From Thermus thermophilus (GTDB lineage Bacteria > Deinococcota > Deinococci > Deinococcales > Thermaceae): 64,000 nt of DNA. Position 1 is the first letter of the stretch. Every line of letters starts with the position of its first letter. A program made the position numbers and the translations under genes. This document shows, in pieces, positions 1-8,873 of this stretch. The stretch is from the NCBI RefSeq assembly GCF_019974155.1, contig NZ_AP025158.1:1860001-1924000 (forward strand), in the 5' to 3' direction. The notes beneath the pieces are model-generated. The model made no database searches and was not told the DNA's origin. It saw only the letters and a program-made list of their open reading frames with translations.

Positions 1-402
1 GTGCCAGTGCTCCCCCATGGCCCCCATGACCAGGCTGTTGGCTCCCCCGGCGATGAAGTGGGCGGCGTTGCGCACGTCCTTGGCGAAGCCCAGGGGGGCG
101 CTCACGGGGTCCACACCCTCTTCCAGGTCCTTCCCCGGGTTCTTGGCCAGGAGGCTGTTGATGGTGGCCGCCACCAGCTCAATGTGGCCCAGCTCCTCGG
201 TGGCGATGTTGGCGATGAGGTCGTAGTAGGGCTTCAGGGCCTTCTTCCCCCGGAAGTTGAAGGACTGGTACATGTAGTTCATCAGGGTGGACATCTCCCC
301 GAAGCGCCCGCCCAGAAGGGCCTGGACCGCGGCGGCGGCGTTGGGGTCCTGCTCCTTGGGCATGGGCAACTCAATCTGCAGGCGGTCTATCCTCAGGAAC
401 AT
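1..402 (-). CDS. Manganese catalase, N-terminal part (cut by window edge)
   Basis: Dinuclear-manganese catalase that dismutates hydrogen peroxide to water and oxygen in the cytoplasm. Only the first 134 residues lie in the window; the rest continues beyond base 1. From the ATG at 400-402 I can place the expected metal ligands Glu36, Glu70 and His73 in the four-helix ferritin-like fold (motif TEELGHIE); the later Glu and His ligands are outside. A GGAGGGAGAAG-type ribosome binding site precedes the ATG and the leader is about 60 nt long. The gene is divergent from an OxyR-type regulator, which fits peroxide-induced expression. Family identity is very secure. Confidence 0.95.
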   Translation of the reverse strand, partial: MFLRIDRLQIELPMPKEQDPNAAAAVQALLGGRFGEMSTLMNYMYQSFNFRGKKALKPYYDLIANIATEELGHIELVAATINSLLAKNPGKDLEEGVDPVSAPLGFAKDVRNAAHFIAGGANSLVMGAMGEHWH

Positions 403-465
403 CTTCTCCCTCCTCTCGCCCGGGGGGGTTCCCCGACGGGCACCCTCACCTTAGAAGAAGGGCCG

Positions 466-501
466 GTTATAAGTCCAATACATCTCGCGTGACGCTAGAA
501 T
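466..501. promoter_or_regulatory. Divergent catalase/oxyR promoter region
   Basis: Between the Mn catalase (minus) and oxyR (plus). On the plus strand TAGAAT at 496-501 is a -10 candidate for oxyR, 11 nt before its ATG. On the minus strand TATAAC (plus-strand GTTATA, 466-471) is a -10 candidate for the catalase. Neither has a recognisable TTGACA-type -35, which would fit activator-dependent transcription. I could not recognise a clean OxyR tetranucleotide array. Confidence 0.5.
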
Positions 502-512
502 AAGCAAAGGTT

Positions 513-1466
513 ATGAGACCGACGCTGGACCAGCTGCGCTACCTCGTGGCCCTGGCGGAGGAAGGGAGCTTCACCCGGGCCGCCGAACGGGTCTACCTCA
601 CCCAGCCCGCCCTCTCCGTCCAGATCCGCAAGCTGGAGGAAGCCCTGGGGACGAGGCTCTTTGACCGGAGGAAGGGCACGCTCACGGAGGCGGGCCAGGT
701 GGCCGTGGCCCAGGCCCGGAGGATCCTCGAGGAGGTGGAAAGGCTCAGGCTTTTGGTGCAGGGGGAGGCGGCCTGCTTCCAAGGATCCTTCCGGCTCGGG
801 GTCATCCCTACCCTCGCCCCCTACCTCCTCCCCCGGCTCCTTCCGGAGCTGAAAGCACGTTTCCCCCGTCTTTCCCTCTCGGTGCGGGAGGAGCTCACCC
901 CGGGGATCGTGCGGGGGCTAGAGGAAGGAAGCCTGGACGCAGGGCTCGTGGGCACAGAGGAACGGCACCCAGGCCTTAGAGCCGAACCCCTTTTTACCGA
1001 GGCCTTCTGGGTCTACGTGGCCCCGGGCCACCCCCTCTTTGAGCGGGAGGCGGTCCACCCTTTGGAGATCCCCCTCGAGGACACCTGGGTCCTCGCCGAA
1101 GGGCATTGCTTCCGGGACCAGGTCCTCTCCGTGTGCCGTCCAAGCCTCGGCAGGCGGTCTGTGGAGTTCCAAAGCGGGGACCTGGAGACCCTGGTCCGCC
1201 TGGTGGACGCCGCGGGGGGGCTCACCCTCCTCCCCGAGGTGGCCCTCTGGACCCTCTCTCCGGCCCAAAGGACCCGGTTGCGCCCCCTAAGTCCCCCTGG
1301 GGCCGGGCGCACCGTCCACCTCCTTTTCCGGGAGGGCAGCCTCAAGGCTCCCCTGCTCCAGGCCCTGGGCGAGGAAGCGCGGCGAGTCTTCACCCTATTG
1401 CGCTCCGACACGGGGATGCAAGAAAGCACTATGATGGGGGCGGAGGTTCGCCATGACCAAGCCTGA
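513..1466 (+). CDS. oxyR: LysR-family peroxide sensor OxyR
   Basis: LysR-type regulator, 317 residues, with an N-terminal winged helix (about 1-60; FTRAAERVYLTQPALS recognition region) and a periplasmic-binding-like sensor domain (about 90-300). The sensor contains the motif GHCFRDQVLSVC, with cysteines at residues 199 and 208. This is the spacing, and by coincidence the numbering, of the disulfide pair of E. coli OxyR, so redox sensing by disulfide formation is likely. It is divergent from the Mn catalase, the obvious target. Its 3' end overlaps the start of ilvE by 14 nt, so ilvE may be co-transcribed. The start at 513 is preceded by AAAGG. Confidence 0.9.
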   Translation: MRPTLDQLRYLVALAEEGSFTRAAERVYLTQPALSVQIRKLEEALGTRLFDRRKGTLTEAGQVAVAQARRILEEVERLRLLVQGEAACFQGSFRLGVIPTLAPYLLPRLLPELKARFPRLSLSVREELTPGIVRGLEEGSLDAGLVGTEERHPGLRAEPLFTEAFWVYVAPGHPLFEREAVHPLEIPLEDTWVLAEGHCFRDQVLSVCRPSLGRRSVEFQSGDLETLVRLVDAAGGLTLLPEVALWTLSPAQRTRLRPLSPPGAGRTVHLLFREGSLKAPLLQALGEEARRVFTLLRSDTGMQESTMMGAEVRHDQA

Positions 1467-2409
1467 GGCCAAGGGCGGCGATGTGCAGATCAGGGCCGGA
1501 CTCATCTGGATGAACGGGGCCCTGGTGCCCCAGGAGGAGGCCAAGACCAGCGTCCTAAGCCACGCCCTCCACTACGGCACCAGCGTCTTTGAGGGGATAA
1601 GGGCCTACGAGACCCCCAAAGGCCCCGCCATCTTCCGGCTCAAGGAGCACGTGAAGCGCTTCTACAACTCCGCCAAGGTGCTCCGCATGGAGATCCCCTT
1701 CGCCCCGGAGGAGCTGGAGGAGGCCATCAAGGAGGTGGTGCGGAAAAACGGCTACAGGAGCTGCTACATCCGCCCCCTGGCCTGGATGGGGGCGAAGGCC
1801 CTAGGGGTCAATCCCCTCCCCAACAACCCCGCCGAGGTGATGGTGGCCGCCTGGGAGTGGGGGGCCTACCTGGGGGAGGAGGCGGTGCGCAAGGGGGCCA
1901 GGCTCATCACCAGCTCCTGGGCCCGCTTCCCCGCGAACGTCATGCCCGGCAAGGCCAAGGTGGGCGGCAACTACGTGAACTCGGCCCTGGCCAAGATGGA
2001 GGCGGTGGCCGCCGGGGCCGACGAGGCCCTCCTCCTGGACGAGGAGGGGTACGTGGCCGAGGGGAGCGGGGAGAACCTCTTCTTCGTGCGGGACGGGGTC
2101 ATTTACGCCCTGGAGCACTCGGTGAACCTCGAGGGCATCACCCGGGACTCCGTGATCCGCATCGCCAAGGACCTGGGCTATGAAGTGCAGGTGGTGCGGG
2201 CCACCCGGGACCAGCTCTACATGGCCGACGAGGTCTTCATGACCGGGACCGCCGCCGAGGTGACCCCGGTGTCCATGATTGACTGGCGGCCCATCGGCTC
2301 GGGAACAGCGGGGCCCATTACCTTGAAGCTCCGGGAGGTCTACCTGGAGGCCGCCACGGGACGGCGGCCCGAGTACGAGGGCTGGCTCACGTACGTGCAT
2401 GGGCAATAG
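1453..2409 (+). CDS. ilvE: Branched-chain amino acid aminotransferase
   Basis: Fold-type IV PLP aminotransferase that interconverts Leu, Ile and Val with their 2-oxo acids. Visible motifs are the HYGTSVFEGIRAY segment near the N-terminus, the lysine region KVGGNYVNSALAKMEA that should hold the PLP Schiff-base lysine, the glutamate segment AEGSGENLFF, and the C-terminal TGTAAEVTPV phosphate-binding region. Length of 318 residues is normal. The ATG at 1453 has GGAGG eleven bases upstream and overlaps the end of oxyR; a GTG at 1483 would remove a ten-residue extension and is a reasonable alternative start. Confidence 0.93.
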   Translation: MTKPEAKGGDVQIRAGLIWMNGALVPQEEAKTSVLSHALHYGTSVFEGIRAYETPKGPAIFRLKEHVKRFYNSAKVLRMEIPFAPEELEEAIKEVVRKNGYRSCYIRPLAWMGAKALGVNPLPNNPAEVMVAAWEWGAYLGEEAVRKGARLITSSWARFPANVMPGKAKVGGNYVNSALAKMEAVAAGADEALLLDEEGYVAEGSGENLFFVRDGVIYALEHSVNLEGITRDSVIRIAKDLGYEVQVVRATRDQLYMADEVFMTGTAAEVTPVSMIDWRPIGSGTAGPITLKLREVYLEAATGRRPEYEGWLTYVHGQ

Positions 2410-2587
2410 GCGGTTGCGCAAGAGCGTGGAGAGCTACCAAGCGCGTATCCGTGAGCACCAGGCCAAAATAGAGGAGGAGTTGCGTAGGCCCGAGCCCAGG
2501 TGGGAGCTGATCTGGTACTGGGAGCGCGAGATCCGTGCCTACCAGAAGCGGGTGGAGCGGCTTCTCCGCAGGATGGGAAGGAGGTAG
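2399..2587 (+). CDS. Small basic helical protein, function unknown
   Basis: 62-residue protein starting inside the last codons of ilvE (11 nt overlap), so probably translationally coupled. It is very rich in Arg, Glu and Trp (for example WELIWYWEREIRAY) and is predicted by eye to be one long amphipathic helix or coiled coil. I do not recognise a family. It forms a tight run with ilvE and the next small gene. Confidence 0.55.
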   Translation: MGNRRLRKSVESYQARIREHQAKIEEELRRPEPRWELIWYWEREIRAYQKRVERLLRRMGRR

Positions 2588-2588
2588 G

Positions 2589-2828
2589 ATGCCCAAGGCG
2601 GAAGCCCGGAAACGGGCGCGCAAGGAACACCTGAGGGAGGTCCTGGGGGTGCTCCTGGACGAGATGGACGAGGCTTCCAGGGCCTTCCAGAACGCTTGGA
2701 AAAGGGCCAAGGAAAACCCGGGGGACGAGGAGGCCTGGGGGGAGCTTCAGGTCTGGGTTTCCGTGCTCGGGGTCAAGGCCCAGGCCCTGGAGGAGCTCTT
2801 GGAGGAGGAGGCCCTCCTCACTTCCTGA
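2589..2828 (+). CDS. Small charged helical protein, function unknown
   Basis: 79-residue, Glu/Lys/Ala-rich, fully helical-looking protein beginning with ATG one base after the stop of the previous small gene; the preceding GGAAGGAGG provides a strong ribosome binding site. No known motif seen. Its 3' end overlaps that of the convergent trmH gene by 11 nt, leaving no room for a terminator between them. Confidence 0.6.
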   Translation: MPKAEARKRARKEHLREVLGVLLDEMDEASRAFQNAWKRAKENPGDEEAWGELQVWVSVLGVKAQALEELLEEEALLTS

Positions 2829-3402
2829 GCCAGTCCGCAAGCACCTTCTGGTAGAGCTCCGGGTCTAGGCGGGGCCTGTCGTAAAGCCCCGCCTTTAGCC
2901 TCTGCCGTTGGGCCTCAAAGAGGATCACCGCCGCGGCCACGGAGACGTTGAGGCTTTGGACCATCCCCAGCATGGGGATCTTGATGGCCCCGTCCGCCAG
3001 GGCCAAGGCCTCCTCGGAGACCCCCCACTTCTCCGCCCCGAAAAGGACGGCGGTGGGCTTCGTGTAGTCCACCTCCCGGAAGTCCCGGGCGTCCTCCCTA
3101 AGGGCGGTGGCGTAGACGGTGAAGCCTCTTTCCCTTAGGAAGTGGAAGGCCTCGTGGATGTTGGGGTGGACCCGCAGGTAGACCCACTTGTGGCTACCTC
3201 CGCTCGTCTCGTTGAAGGTGGGCACCCCGCCCGTGGGGTTCACGGCGTGGGCCTCGAGGACCCCCACGGCGTCGCAGGTGCGCAGGATGGCCGAGAGGTT
3301 GTGGGGCTTGTGCACGTTCTCCAGGAGGACGGTGAGGTCGGGCTGCCGCCGCCTCAAGACCTCCTCTACCCTTTGCCGCCGGGTTTCCGTACGCTCCCTC
3401 AT
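2818..3402 (-). CDS. trmH: tRNA (guanosine-18-2'-O)-methyltransferase TrmH
   Basis: SPOUT-class methyltransferase that methylates the ribose of G18 in the D-loop of tRNA using S-adenosylmethionine. 194 residues, the size of the Thermus enzyme. The three SpoU motifs are present in order: [17 protein letters not shown] (about 29-45, with the catalytic Asn and Arg), [11 protein letters not shown] (about 121-131) and [18 protein letters not shown] (about 142-159), which forms the trefoil knot that binds the cofactor. Start ATG overlaps the stop of hisG as ATGA, so it is the last gene of the dcd-ppiase-hisZ-hisG-trmH operon. Confidence 0.95.
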   Translation of the reverse strand: MRERTETRRQRVEEVLRRRQPDLTVLLENVHKPHNLSAILRTCDAVGVLEAHAVNPTGGVPTFNETSGGSHKWVYLRVHPNIHEAFHFLRERGFTVYATALREDARDFREVDYTKPTAVLFGAEKWGVSEEALALADGAIKIPMLGMVQSLNVSVAAAVILFEAQRQRLKAGLYDRPRLDPELYQKVLADWLRK

Positions 3403-4019
3403 GGTCCGGAAAGCTCCCTGAGCCTCTGGATCAAGGGCTTGAGGAGCGCCCGCTTGAGCTTGAGGGCCTGCCGGTTCACCACGAGCCTCGCCGTGGAGTG
3501 GGCGAGGACCTCCACCTCAACAAGCCCCGCCGCCCTCAGGGTGGCCCCCGTCTGCACCACGTCCACCACGGCGTCGGCGAGACCGGTGACCGCGGCGAGT
3601 TCAATGTTCCCGGAAAGCTCCACCACGTCCGCCGCCCAGCCCCTTTCCTTGAGGAGCCTCGCGGTGAAGTTCGGGTACTTGGTGGCGATGCGGCGGATGG
3701 GCCCCGTATCCCCGGGGCGCCTGATGAGGGAGAGCCGGCAGGCCCCAAAGCCCAGGTCCACGGGCTCAAAAAGGTCCCTTCCCGAGTCCAAAAGCACGTC
3801 CTTGCCCACCACCCCGATCTCGGCGATCCCCAAGTCCACGTAGACGGGGACGTCCTTGTTGCGAAGCTCCAGAAGGGCCACGCCCCCCTCCTTCCCGTGG
3901 AGGAGGGCCCTCTCCCCGGCTACCTCGGGGAGGTCCAGCCCGGCCCGCTTCAGGACCTCGTAGGCCTCCCGGAAGATCCGCCCCTTGGGCAGGGCCACGG
4001 TGAGGGCGAAGCGCCTCAT
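3399..4019 (-). CDS. hisG: ATP phosphoribosyltransferase, short form
   Basis: Catalyses the first step of histidine synthesis, condensing ATP and PRPP to phosphoribosyl-ATP. At 206 residues it is the short form lacking the C-terminal regulatory domain, which is known to need HisZ. Visible are the N-terminal [14 protein letters not shown] motif and the PRPP-binding segment around [17 protein letters not shown]. It overlaps hisZ upstream by ATGA and trmH downstream by the same device. The rest of the his pathway is not in this window. Confidence 0.95.
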   Translation of the reverse strand: MRRFALTVALPKGRIFREAYEVLKRAGLDLPEVAGERALLHGKEGGVALLELRNKDVPVYVDLGIAEIGVVGKDVLLDSGRDLFEPVDLGFGACRLSLIRRPGDTGPIRRIATKYPNFTARLLKERGWAADVVELSGNIELAAVTGLADAVVDVVQTGATLRAAGLVEVEVLAHSTARLVVNRQALKLKRALLKPLIQRLRELSGP

Positions 4020-5095
4020 TCCACCCTCCAGATCTCCTCCCCCCGGGCGAGGAAGGGGATGCCGCGCCTTCGGGCGTAGGCCACGGGGTCCTCCCCGTGG
4101 AAAAGCTCCGTGCGCCTTTCCTGGGCGAAGCGGCGGAGGGCCTTGAGGTCCAGGGCCAAGACCTCCGGGGCCTCCTCCTCCTTGGGGAGCTGCAAGGCCT
4201 CAAGAAGCCGCTCCACCCCCAGGGCAAAGCCCGCGGCCTTGGGGAAAAGGGCCCCGTCGTACCGCCCGCCCCCGAGGAGGGGGAGGCCGAACCCCGGGGT
4301 GTAGGCCCGGAAGAAGATCCCCGAGTAGTACTCGTACCGCCGGGCCATGCCCAGGTCCAGGAGGACGGGCCTTCCCAGGAGGTCCAGGGTCCTCTCCAGC
4401 TGGGCGAGGGCCTCTTGGGCCTTGGGGGGGAGAGGAAGGCCCCGCGCCTCCTTCAAGACCTCCTGCCCGCCGTAGAGGTCGGGGAGGGCGAGGAGGACCT
4501 TCCGCGCCTCCTCGGGGACGGGGGTTTGCGCGAGAAGCCCCTTGAGCTCGGGGAGGTTTTTGCGGTGGATGGCCTGCTGCGCCCGCCTTTGCAGGGGCTC
4601 GGGAAGCCCCGAGGCCTTGAGCACCTCCCCCACGAGGCTCGGCAAGCCCACCTCCACCTCCCCCTGGACCCCTAAGGCCTCGAGGGCGGCGAAGGCGAGC
4701 TCCAGCACCTCGGCGTCCGCCAAGGGCCCCGTGGCTCCCAAAAGCTCCAGGCCCACCTGGGTGTACTCCCGAAGGCGCCCAAGCTCCGCGTCCGCCTCCC
4801 TGAGCCACAGGGCCCCGGCGTACTGGAAGCGGTGCACGCCCTCCCCCAGGTGGGCCCGGAGGAGCTTGGCGAGGAGGGTGGTGAACTCGCTCCTTAAGGC
4901 CAAGACCTCCCCCGTCTTGTCCACCAGCTTGAAGGCCCTTTCCGCCAGGGGATGGTCGGGGTCGTAAAGCTCCAAGGCGGGAAGCTCCACGGGCTCGTAG
5001 CCGTGGCGCCGGAAGAGGTGCTGGAGCTTCCCCACCACCTCGGCCTTGAGCCTGGCCTCAGGGGGCAGGAGGAAGCGGGTGCCTTCGGGGATCAT
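4016..5095 (-). CDS. hisZ: ATP phosphoribosyltransferase regulatory subunit HisZ
   Basis: Histidyl-tRNA-synthetase-like protein without the anticodon-binding domain; it forms a hetero-octamer with short HisG and confers histidine feedback inhibition. 359 residues. Class II synthetase motif 2 region ([14 protein letters not shown]...[12 protein letters not shown]) is recognisable, as is the [12 protein letters not shown] motif that corresponds to the histidine-binding loop. A HisRS identity is less likely because of the length and the missing C-terminal domain, and because short hisG is directly downstream with a 4-nt overlap. Confidence 0.92.
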   Translation of the reverse strand: MIPEGTRFLLPPEARLKAEVVGKLQHLFRRHGYEPVELPALELYDPDHPLAERAFKLVDKTGEVLALRSEFTTLLAKLLRAHLGEGVHRFQYAGALWLREADAELGRLREYTQVGLELLGATGPLADAEVLELAFAALEALGVQGEVEVGLPSLVGEVLKASGLPEPLQRRAQQAIHRKNLPELKGLLAQTPVPEEARKVLLALPDLYGGQEVLKEARGLPLPPKAQEALAQLERTLDLLGRPVLLDLGMARRYEYYSGIFFRAYTPGFGLPLLGGGRYDGALFPKAAGFALGVERLLEALQLPKEEEAPEVLALDLKALRRFAQERRTELFHGEDPVAYARRRGIPFLARGEEIWRVE

Positions 5096-5694
5096 TCCTT
5101 GACCAGGATCTCCACCGCCAGGAGCTTGTCCTTCGCCCCCGTGGCCGAGGGACCTTCCGTGGGGGCGAGGCGCCTCGCCACCTCCATCCCCTCCACCACC
5201 TTGGCGAAGAGGGTGTACTGCCCGGTGAGGTGGGGGGCGGGCCCCAGGGTGATGAAGAACTGGCTCCCGTTGGAGTTGGGGTCCTGGGTGCGGGCCATGC
5301 CCACCATGCCTTCCCGGTCAAAGGCCAGCCCCGGGGCGATCTCCAGGCCGAAGGCGTAGCCGGGTCCGCCCCGGCCCGTGCCCGTGGGGTCCCCGGTCTG
5401 GGCCACGAAGCCCGGGATCACCCGGTGCCAGTCCAGCCCCTCAAAGTAGCGGTGAAGGGCCAGGAAGACGAAGGAGTTCACCGTGTTGGGGGCCTCCTTT
5501 TCCAGGAGGTCCAAAAGGATCTCCCCCTGGGTGGTTTTGAGCCGGGCGTAGTAGTCCTTGCCCGGCTCCAGCACGGGCTTGGGGGCGGCGAAGGCGCGCA
5601 CGGGGGTTTCCGAGAGGTAGGGAAGGGGCTTCATGCTCTCACCCTTGCAGGCGCCGAGGAGGACCAAGAGGAGGAAGAGAAGGCGCACGCCCAT
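5092..5694 (-). CDS. Cyclophilin-type peptidyl-prolyl isomerase lipoprotein
   Basis: 200 residues. A short hydrophobic signal ([12 protein letters not shown]) ends in a lipobox Cys at residue 16, so the protein should be lipid-anchored outside the inner membrane. The remainder is a cyclophilin domain with [24 protein letters not shown] and the [24 protein letters not shown] core, including the catalytic Arg in HRVIPGF and the [10 protein letters not shown] loop. It would assist folding of exported proteins. It sits three bases after dcd and overlaps hisZ by 4 nt; this mix of unrelated functions in one operon is noteworthy but common in compact genomes. Confidence 0.9.
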   Translation of the reverse strand: MGVRLLFLLLVLLGACKGESMKPLPYLSETPVRAFAAPKPVLEPGKDYYARLKTTQGEILLDLLEKEAPNTVNSFVFLALHRYFEGLDWHRVIPGFVAQTGDPTGTGRGGPGYAFGLEIAPGLAFDREGMVGMARTQDPNSNGSQFFITLGPAPHLTGQYTLFAKVVEGMEVARRLAPTEGPSATGAKDKLLAVEILVKE

Positions 5695-5697
5695 AGC

Positions 5698-6243
5698 CTA
5701 CACCCTGGGCAGGGTGATGCCCTTTTGCCCCTGGTACTTCCCTTTGCGGTCCCGGTAGGTGACCTCGGGGCGGGGGCCCTCCAGGAAGAGGAGCTGGACG
5801 ATGCCCTCCCCGGCGTAGACCTTGGCGGGGAGGGGGGTGGTGTTGGAGATCTCCAGGGTGACGTGGCCTTCCCAGCCGGGCTCCAGGGGCGTCACGTTCA
5901 CCACGATGCCGCACCGGGCGTAGGTGCTCTTGCCCAGGGCGATGGCGATAACGTTGTCGGGCATGCGGATGTACTCCAGGCTCCGGGTGAGGGCGAAGGA
6001 GTTGGGGGGGATGATCACCTCCTCCCCCTCGTACTCCACGAAGCTTTTGGGGTCAAAGTTCTTGGGGTCCACCACCGTGGAGAAGACGTTGGTGAAGATC
6101 TTCCACTCCGGGGCGGCCCGGAGGTCGTAGCCGAAGGAGGAAAGGCCGTAGCTGATGACCCCTTCCCGCACAAGCCGCTCCTCAAAGGGCTCAATCATGC
6201 CCTTGCGCGCCATCTCCCGGATCCACCAGTCCGGCTTCACCAT
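5698..6243 (-). CDS. dcd: dCTP deaminase
   Basis: Deaminates dCTP to dUTP for thymidylate synthesis. 181 residues, trimeric dUTPase fold. Motifs: SSFGYDLRA near residue 35-43, [31 protein letters not shown] (about 105-135, with the catalytic Glu in the HVTLE stretch), and the C-terminal GKYQGQKG nucleotide-closing segment. First gene of the five-gene minus-strand operon. A TATAGT -10 box lies 7 nt upstream of the ATG and no Shine-Dalgarno is visible, so the mRNA is likely leaderless. Confidence 0.93.
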   Translation of the reverse strand: MVKPDWWIREMARKGMIEPFEERLVREGVISYGLSSFGYDLRAAPEWKIFTNVFSTVVDPKNFDPKSFVEYEGEEVIIPPNSFALTRSLEYIRMPDNVIAIALGKSTYARCGIVVNVTPLEPGWEGHVTLEISNTTPLPAKVYAGEGIVQLLFLEGPRPEVTYRDRKGKYQGQKGITLPRV

Positions 6244-6250
6244 GCCCTCA

Positions 6251-6267
6251 ACTATACCCGCTAGACT
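6251..6267. promoter_or_regulatory. Divergent pair of leaderless promoters (dcd / lipoprotein)
   Basis: Minus strand: TATAGT (plus-strand ACTATA, 6251-6256) then 7 nt to the dcd ATG. Plus strand: TAGACT at 6262-6267 then 6 nt to the lipoprotein ATG at 6274. The two -10 boxes are only 5 bp apart, so the two polymerases should compete for the same DNA. Confidence 0.75.
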
Positions 6268-6273
6268 GGCCCT

Positions 6274-7155
6274 ATGCGGAAGCTCTGGCCTCTGGCCCTC
6301 CTCCTCGCCGCCTGCGGCGCCCAGGACGTGGGGACAGTAGACCCCCTGCGCCTCACCGCCACGGGCCTCCCTCCCGCCTACCTGGGGGAGCCCTACGCCG
6401 CCGCCTTCAGCGCCGAGGGGGGGGTGCGGCCCTACCGCTTTAGCCTGGACGGGAAGCTCCCCGAGGGCCTCGCCTTCCAGGGAGGGCGGATCAGCGGGGT
6501 GCCCAAGGAGAAGGGAAGCTTCCCCCTCGTCCTCACCGTGGAGGACGCCGCCAAGAACAGCCGCGCCCAGAAGCTCACCCTCACCGTCTCCGACCCGCCC
6601 CCGCCGAGGCTAGCCCTCGTCCTCCCCCCGGCCCAGGTGGAAGGCCCCTTCCTCCTCCTCGCCCGGGTGGAGGGGCGGGAGGCGGTGGGCTTCCAGCTGG
6701 AGGTGCGCCTCGCTGACCTCGAGCCCGACCCCGCAAGCCTCAAGGCCCTAAGCCCCGCCCACCTCCTGGACTACGACCCGGCCACGCGGCTTTTGCGGCT
6801 GGACATGGCCTTCGCCAAGCCCGTGAAGGACCAGGAGGCCTTCCGCCTCCTCCTCACCCCCCAAAAGCCCCTCACCCCGAGGCTTTCCCCCCAGGTGGTC
6901 TTCTACGACAAGGAGGGGAAGCCCCTGGGCCAGCCCCTTCCCCGGGGGAAGCCCTTCTCCAGCCTGCTGGAGCTGGCCCAGAACTGGGGCAAGGAGGGCA
7001 AGGAGCCCAAGGGGGACCTGGACGGGGACGGCCGGGTGGGGGAGGCCGACCTCAGGCTTCTCGCCCAGGGGTACTTTTCCAAGGCCCAGACCCCCTCCCC
7101 CGAGGCCCCGGGCGGAGGCGAAGGGCGAGCGCCCGGGGAAGAAAGGGCCCCCTAA
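6274..7155 (+). CDS. Lipoprotein with putative Ig domain and dockerin-like calcium motif
   Basis: 293 residues. Signal peptide with lipobox LLLAAC (Cys at residue 14). Residues about 25-108 look like a putative immunoglobulin (He_PIG-type) domain: [23 protein letters not shown]...[20 protein letters not shown] second beta-rich region follows (about 110-215). Near the C-terminus [22 protein letters not shown] (about 246-267) is an EF-hand-like calcium loop as in a single dockerin repeat, followed by a Pro/Gly/Glu-rich tail. It is probably a surface-exposed protein; the ligand is unknown. Expressed from a leaderless TAGACT promoter. Its 3' end overlaps the convergent macro-domain gene by 4 nt. 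Confidence 0.75.
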   Translation: MRKLWPLALLLAACGAQDVGTVDPLRLTATGLPPAYLGEPYAAAFSAEGGVRPYRFSLDGKLPEGLAFQGGRISGVPKEKGSFPLVLTVEDAAKNSRAQKLTLTVSDPPPPRLALVLPPAQVEGPFLLLARVEGREAVGFQLEVRLADLEPDPASLKALSPAHLLDYDPATRLLRLDMAFAKPVKDQEAFRLLLTPQKPLTPRLSPQVVFYDKEGKPLGQPLPRGKPFSSLLELAQNWGKEGKEPKGDLDGDGRVGEADLRLLAQGYFSKAQTPSPEAPGGGEGRAPGEERAP

Positions 7156-7631
7156 AGCGCCCGGCGGATGGCCTCGGCGTCCTCCTCGCGGTAGCCGTAG
7201 AGGGTGACCTCCAGGGTGTCCGGGGCCTTCTTGATCTCCTCCAGCATCACCCGGGCCACGGCCTCCACGGGAAGCCCCCCCACCCCCGTGCCCAAAAGGG
7301 GAAAGGCCACGGTCTTCAAGCCGAGCTCCACCGCCTTCTCCAGGGCGCTTTTCGTGGCCTTGCGCACCGTCTCCAGGCTCGCGGGCTCGTCCCCGAGGAC
7401 GGCGGCGTGGATCACGTAGCGCACCGGGAGGTTCCCCGCCCCCGTGACCGCCGCCTCCCCCACCCGGATCTTGCCGATGCGGTCGCACTCCTCCTGGATG
7501 GAGGGGCCGCCCTTCCGGAGGATCGCCCCCGCCACCCCGGCCCCGAGCTTCAGGTAGTTGTTGGCGGCGTTGACGATGGCGTCCCCTTGGAACCCGGTGA
7601 TGTCTCCTTGGACCACCCGGATGCGCGCCAT
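7152..7631 (-). CDS. Macro-domain (ADP-ribose-binding) protein
   Basis: 159 residues, a single macro domain beginning [36 protein letters not shown]. The GDIT and NAAN motifs and the glycine-rich [15 protein letters not shown] loop are the ADP-ribose and phosphate binding elements. Likely a deacylase or hydrolase acting on O-acetyl-ADP-ribose or on mono-ADP-ribosylated targets; the substrate cannot be read from sequence. I chose the ATG at 7631 rather than the longer upstream option because family members begin just before the GDI strand. Confidence 0.9.
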   Translation of the reverse strand: MARIRVVQGDITGFQGDAIVNAANNYLKLGAGVAGAILRKGGPSIQEECDRIGKIRVGEAAVTGAGNLPVRYVIHAAVLGDEPASLETVRKATKSALEKAVELGLKTVAFPLLGTGVGGLPVEAVARVMLEEIKKAPDTLEVTLYGYREEDAEAIRRAL

Positions 7632-7660
7632 GGCTTTATTCTCCCTTACAATGGGCCGTG

Positions 7661-8368
7661 ATGTCACGGGACCTTCTGGGCCTCGAGGGGAAGATCGTCA
7701 TGGTCACGGGCGCGGGCCGGGGGTTCGGGCGGGCCATCGCCCACGGGTACGGGCGCAACGGGGCCACGGTCATCGCCGTGGACCCCGACGTGGAGCTCGC
7801 CACGGGGGTAGCCTCGGAGGTGGAGGCCCTGGGGGCCACGGCCATCCCCATCCGCGGGGACATGAGCGTGGTCTTGGACGTCACCAGCACCTTTGAAAAG
7901 GTGGAGGAGCTCTTCGGCCTCCTGGACGGCATCGTCCACGTGACCACCGCCGAGAGCAAGACGCCCTTCGTGGAGCTTTTGGAGGGGGAGTGGTACGACC
8001 TCATGAGCCAGGACGTGAAGTCCAGCCTCTACGTCCTCCAGCAGGGGCTGCGCCACCTGGCGGGGGGCGGGTTCGTGACCATCGTCCTGCCCCCCGCAGC
8101 CCGCATAGAGCCCCACACCGTCTCCGTGCGCAAGGCGGTGGAAGGGCTCATTGAGGGGGCCACCCGCACCTTCCCCGGGGTGCGGGTGAACGGCGTGGTT
8201 CCCTCCCGCGACCCCGTGGGCGACCCCTACGACCTGCCCCTGGTCCGGGCCGCCTTGGGCCTGGGGTCCATGGTCTCCGAGGGGATCCGGGGGGTGGTCC
8301 TCGAGGTCCAGCTCCCCGAGCCCCCCTTGGAGTTTGAACCCTACGCCGCCTTGAGGGAGCTGCCATGA
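7661..8368 (+). CDS. Short-chain dehydrogenase-like protein lacking catalytic residues
   Basis: 235 residues with an intact Rossmann start ([32 protein letters not shown]; TGxxxGxG motif). However, the usual catalytic Ser position reads TIVLPPAA and the YxxxK motif reads VSVRK, so both Ser and Tyr are absent while the Lys is kept. It probably binds a dinucleotide without standard oxidoreductase activity. TACAAT at 7647-7652 is a -10 candidate; start could be the ATG at 7661 (8 nt away) or the GTG at 7658 (5 nt away). Its stop overlaps the nrdR start as ATGA, so the two are coupled. Confidence 0.75.
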   Translation: MSRDLLGLEGKIVMVTGAGRGFGRAIAHGYGRNGATVIAVDPDVELATGVASEVEALGATAIPIRGDMSVVLDVTSTFEKVEELFGLLDGIVHVTTAESKTPFVELLEGEWYDLMSQDVKSSLYVLQQGLRHLAGGGFVTIVLPPAARIEPHTVSVRKAVEGLIEGATRTFPGVRVNGVVPSRDPVGDPYDLPLVRAALGLGSMVSEGIRGVVLEVQLPEPPLEFEPYAALRELP

Positions 8369-8826
8369 AGTGCCCCTACTGCGGCCAGCCCGACACCCGG
8401 GTGGTGGACTCGAGGCCCTCCGACGAAGGCATGGCCATCCGCAGGCGGCGGGAGTGCCCCTCCTGCGGCCGCCGCTTCACCACCTACGAGCGCACCCAGC
8501 TTGAGCCCCTCATGGTGGTCAAGCGGGACGGGCGCAAAGAGCCCTTCAACCCCGACAAGCTCCTAAGGGGCCTCCTCCTCGCCTGCGAGAAACGCCCCGT
8601 GGACCGGGAGGTCCTCAAGCGCTTCGCCTACACCTTTGAGGACCAGGTCTCGGGCCCGGAGATCACCTCGGAGGAGATCGGGCTCAAGGCCCTGGCCTTC
8701 CTCAAGGAGCTGGACCACGTGGCCTACATCCGCTTCGCCTCCGTCTACCGCGAGTTTGACTCGGTGGAGCGCTTCATTGAGGAGATCCGCTCCCTCGCAA
8801 GCCTTGACAAAAAGGAAGGGGATTGA
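8365..8826 (+). CDS. nrdR: Transcriptional repressor NrdR
   Basis: 153 residues. N-terminal zinc ribbon (CPYC...CPSC, residues 3-34, followed by RRFTTYER) and an ATP-cone domain (about 47-137; VVKRDGRKEPFNPDKL). NrdR senses ATP/dATP and represses ribonucleotide reductase genes through NrdR boxes. It lies immediately upstream of the 16S rRNA gene; the -35 element of the rRNA promoter is inside its last codons. A dNTP link with dcd a few genes away may be coincidental. Confidence 0.95.
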   Translation: MKCPYCGQPDTRVVDSRPSDEGMAIRRRRECPSCGRRFTTYERTQLEPLMVVKRDGRKEPFNPDKLLRGLLLACEKRPVDREVLKRFAYTFEDQVSGPEITSEEIGLKALAFLKELDHVAYIRFASVYREFDSVERFIEEIRSLASLDKKEGD

Positions 8827-8832
8827 TAGCAT
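8804..8832 (+). promoter_or_regulatory. 16S rRNA promoter
   Basis: TTGACA (8804-8809), 17 bp spacer, TAGCAT (8827-8832). The perfect -35 lies within the nrdR coding sequence. Followed by GC-rich start region and a roughly 90-nt leader before mature 16S. Confidence 0.9.
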
Positions 8833-8873
8833 AGCTTTTGCTGCGCGGGCGAAAGCCCAAGCAGGGGGATCTT

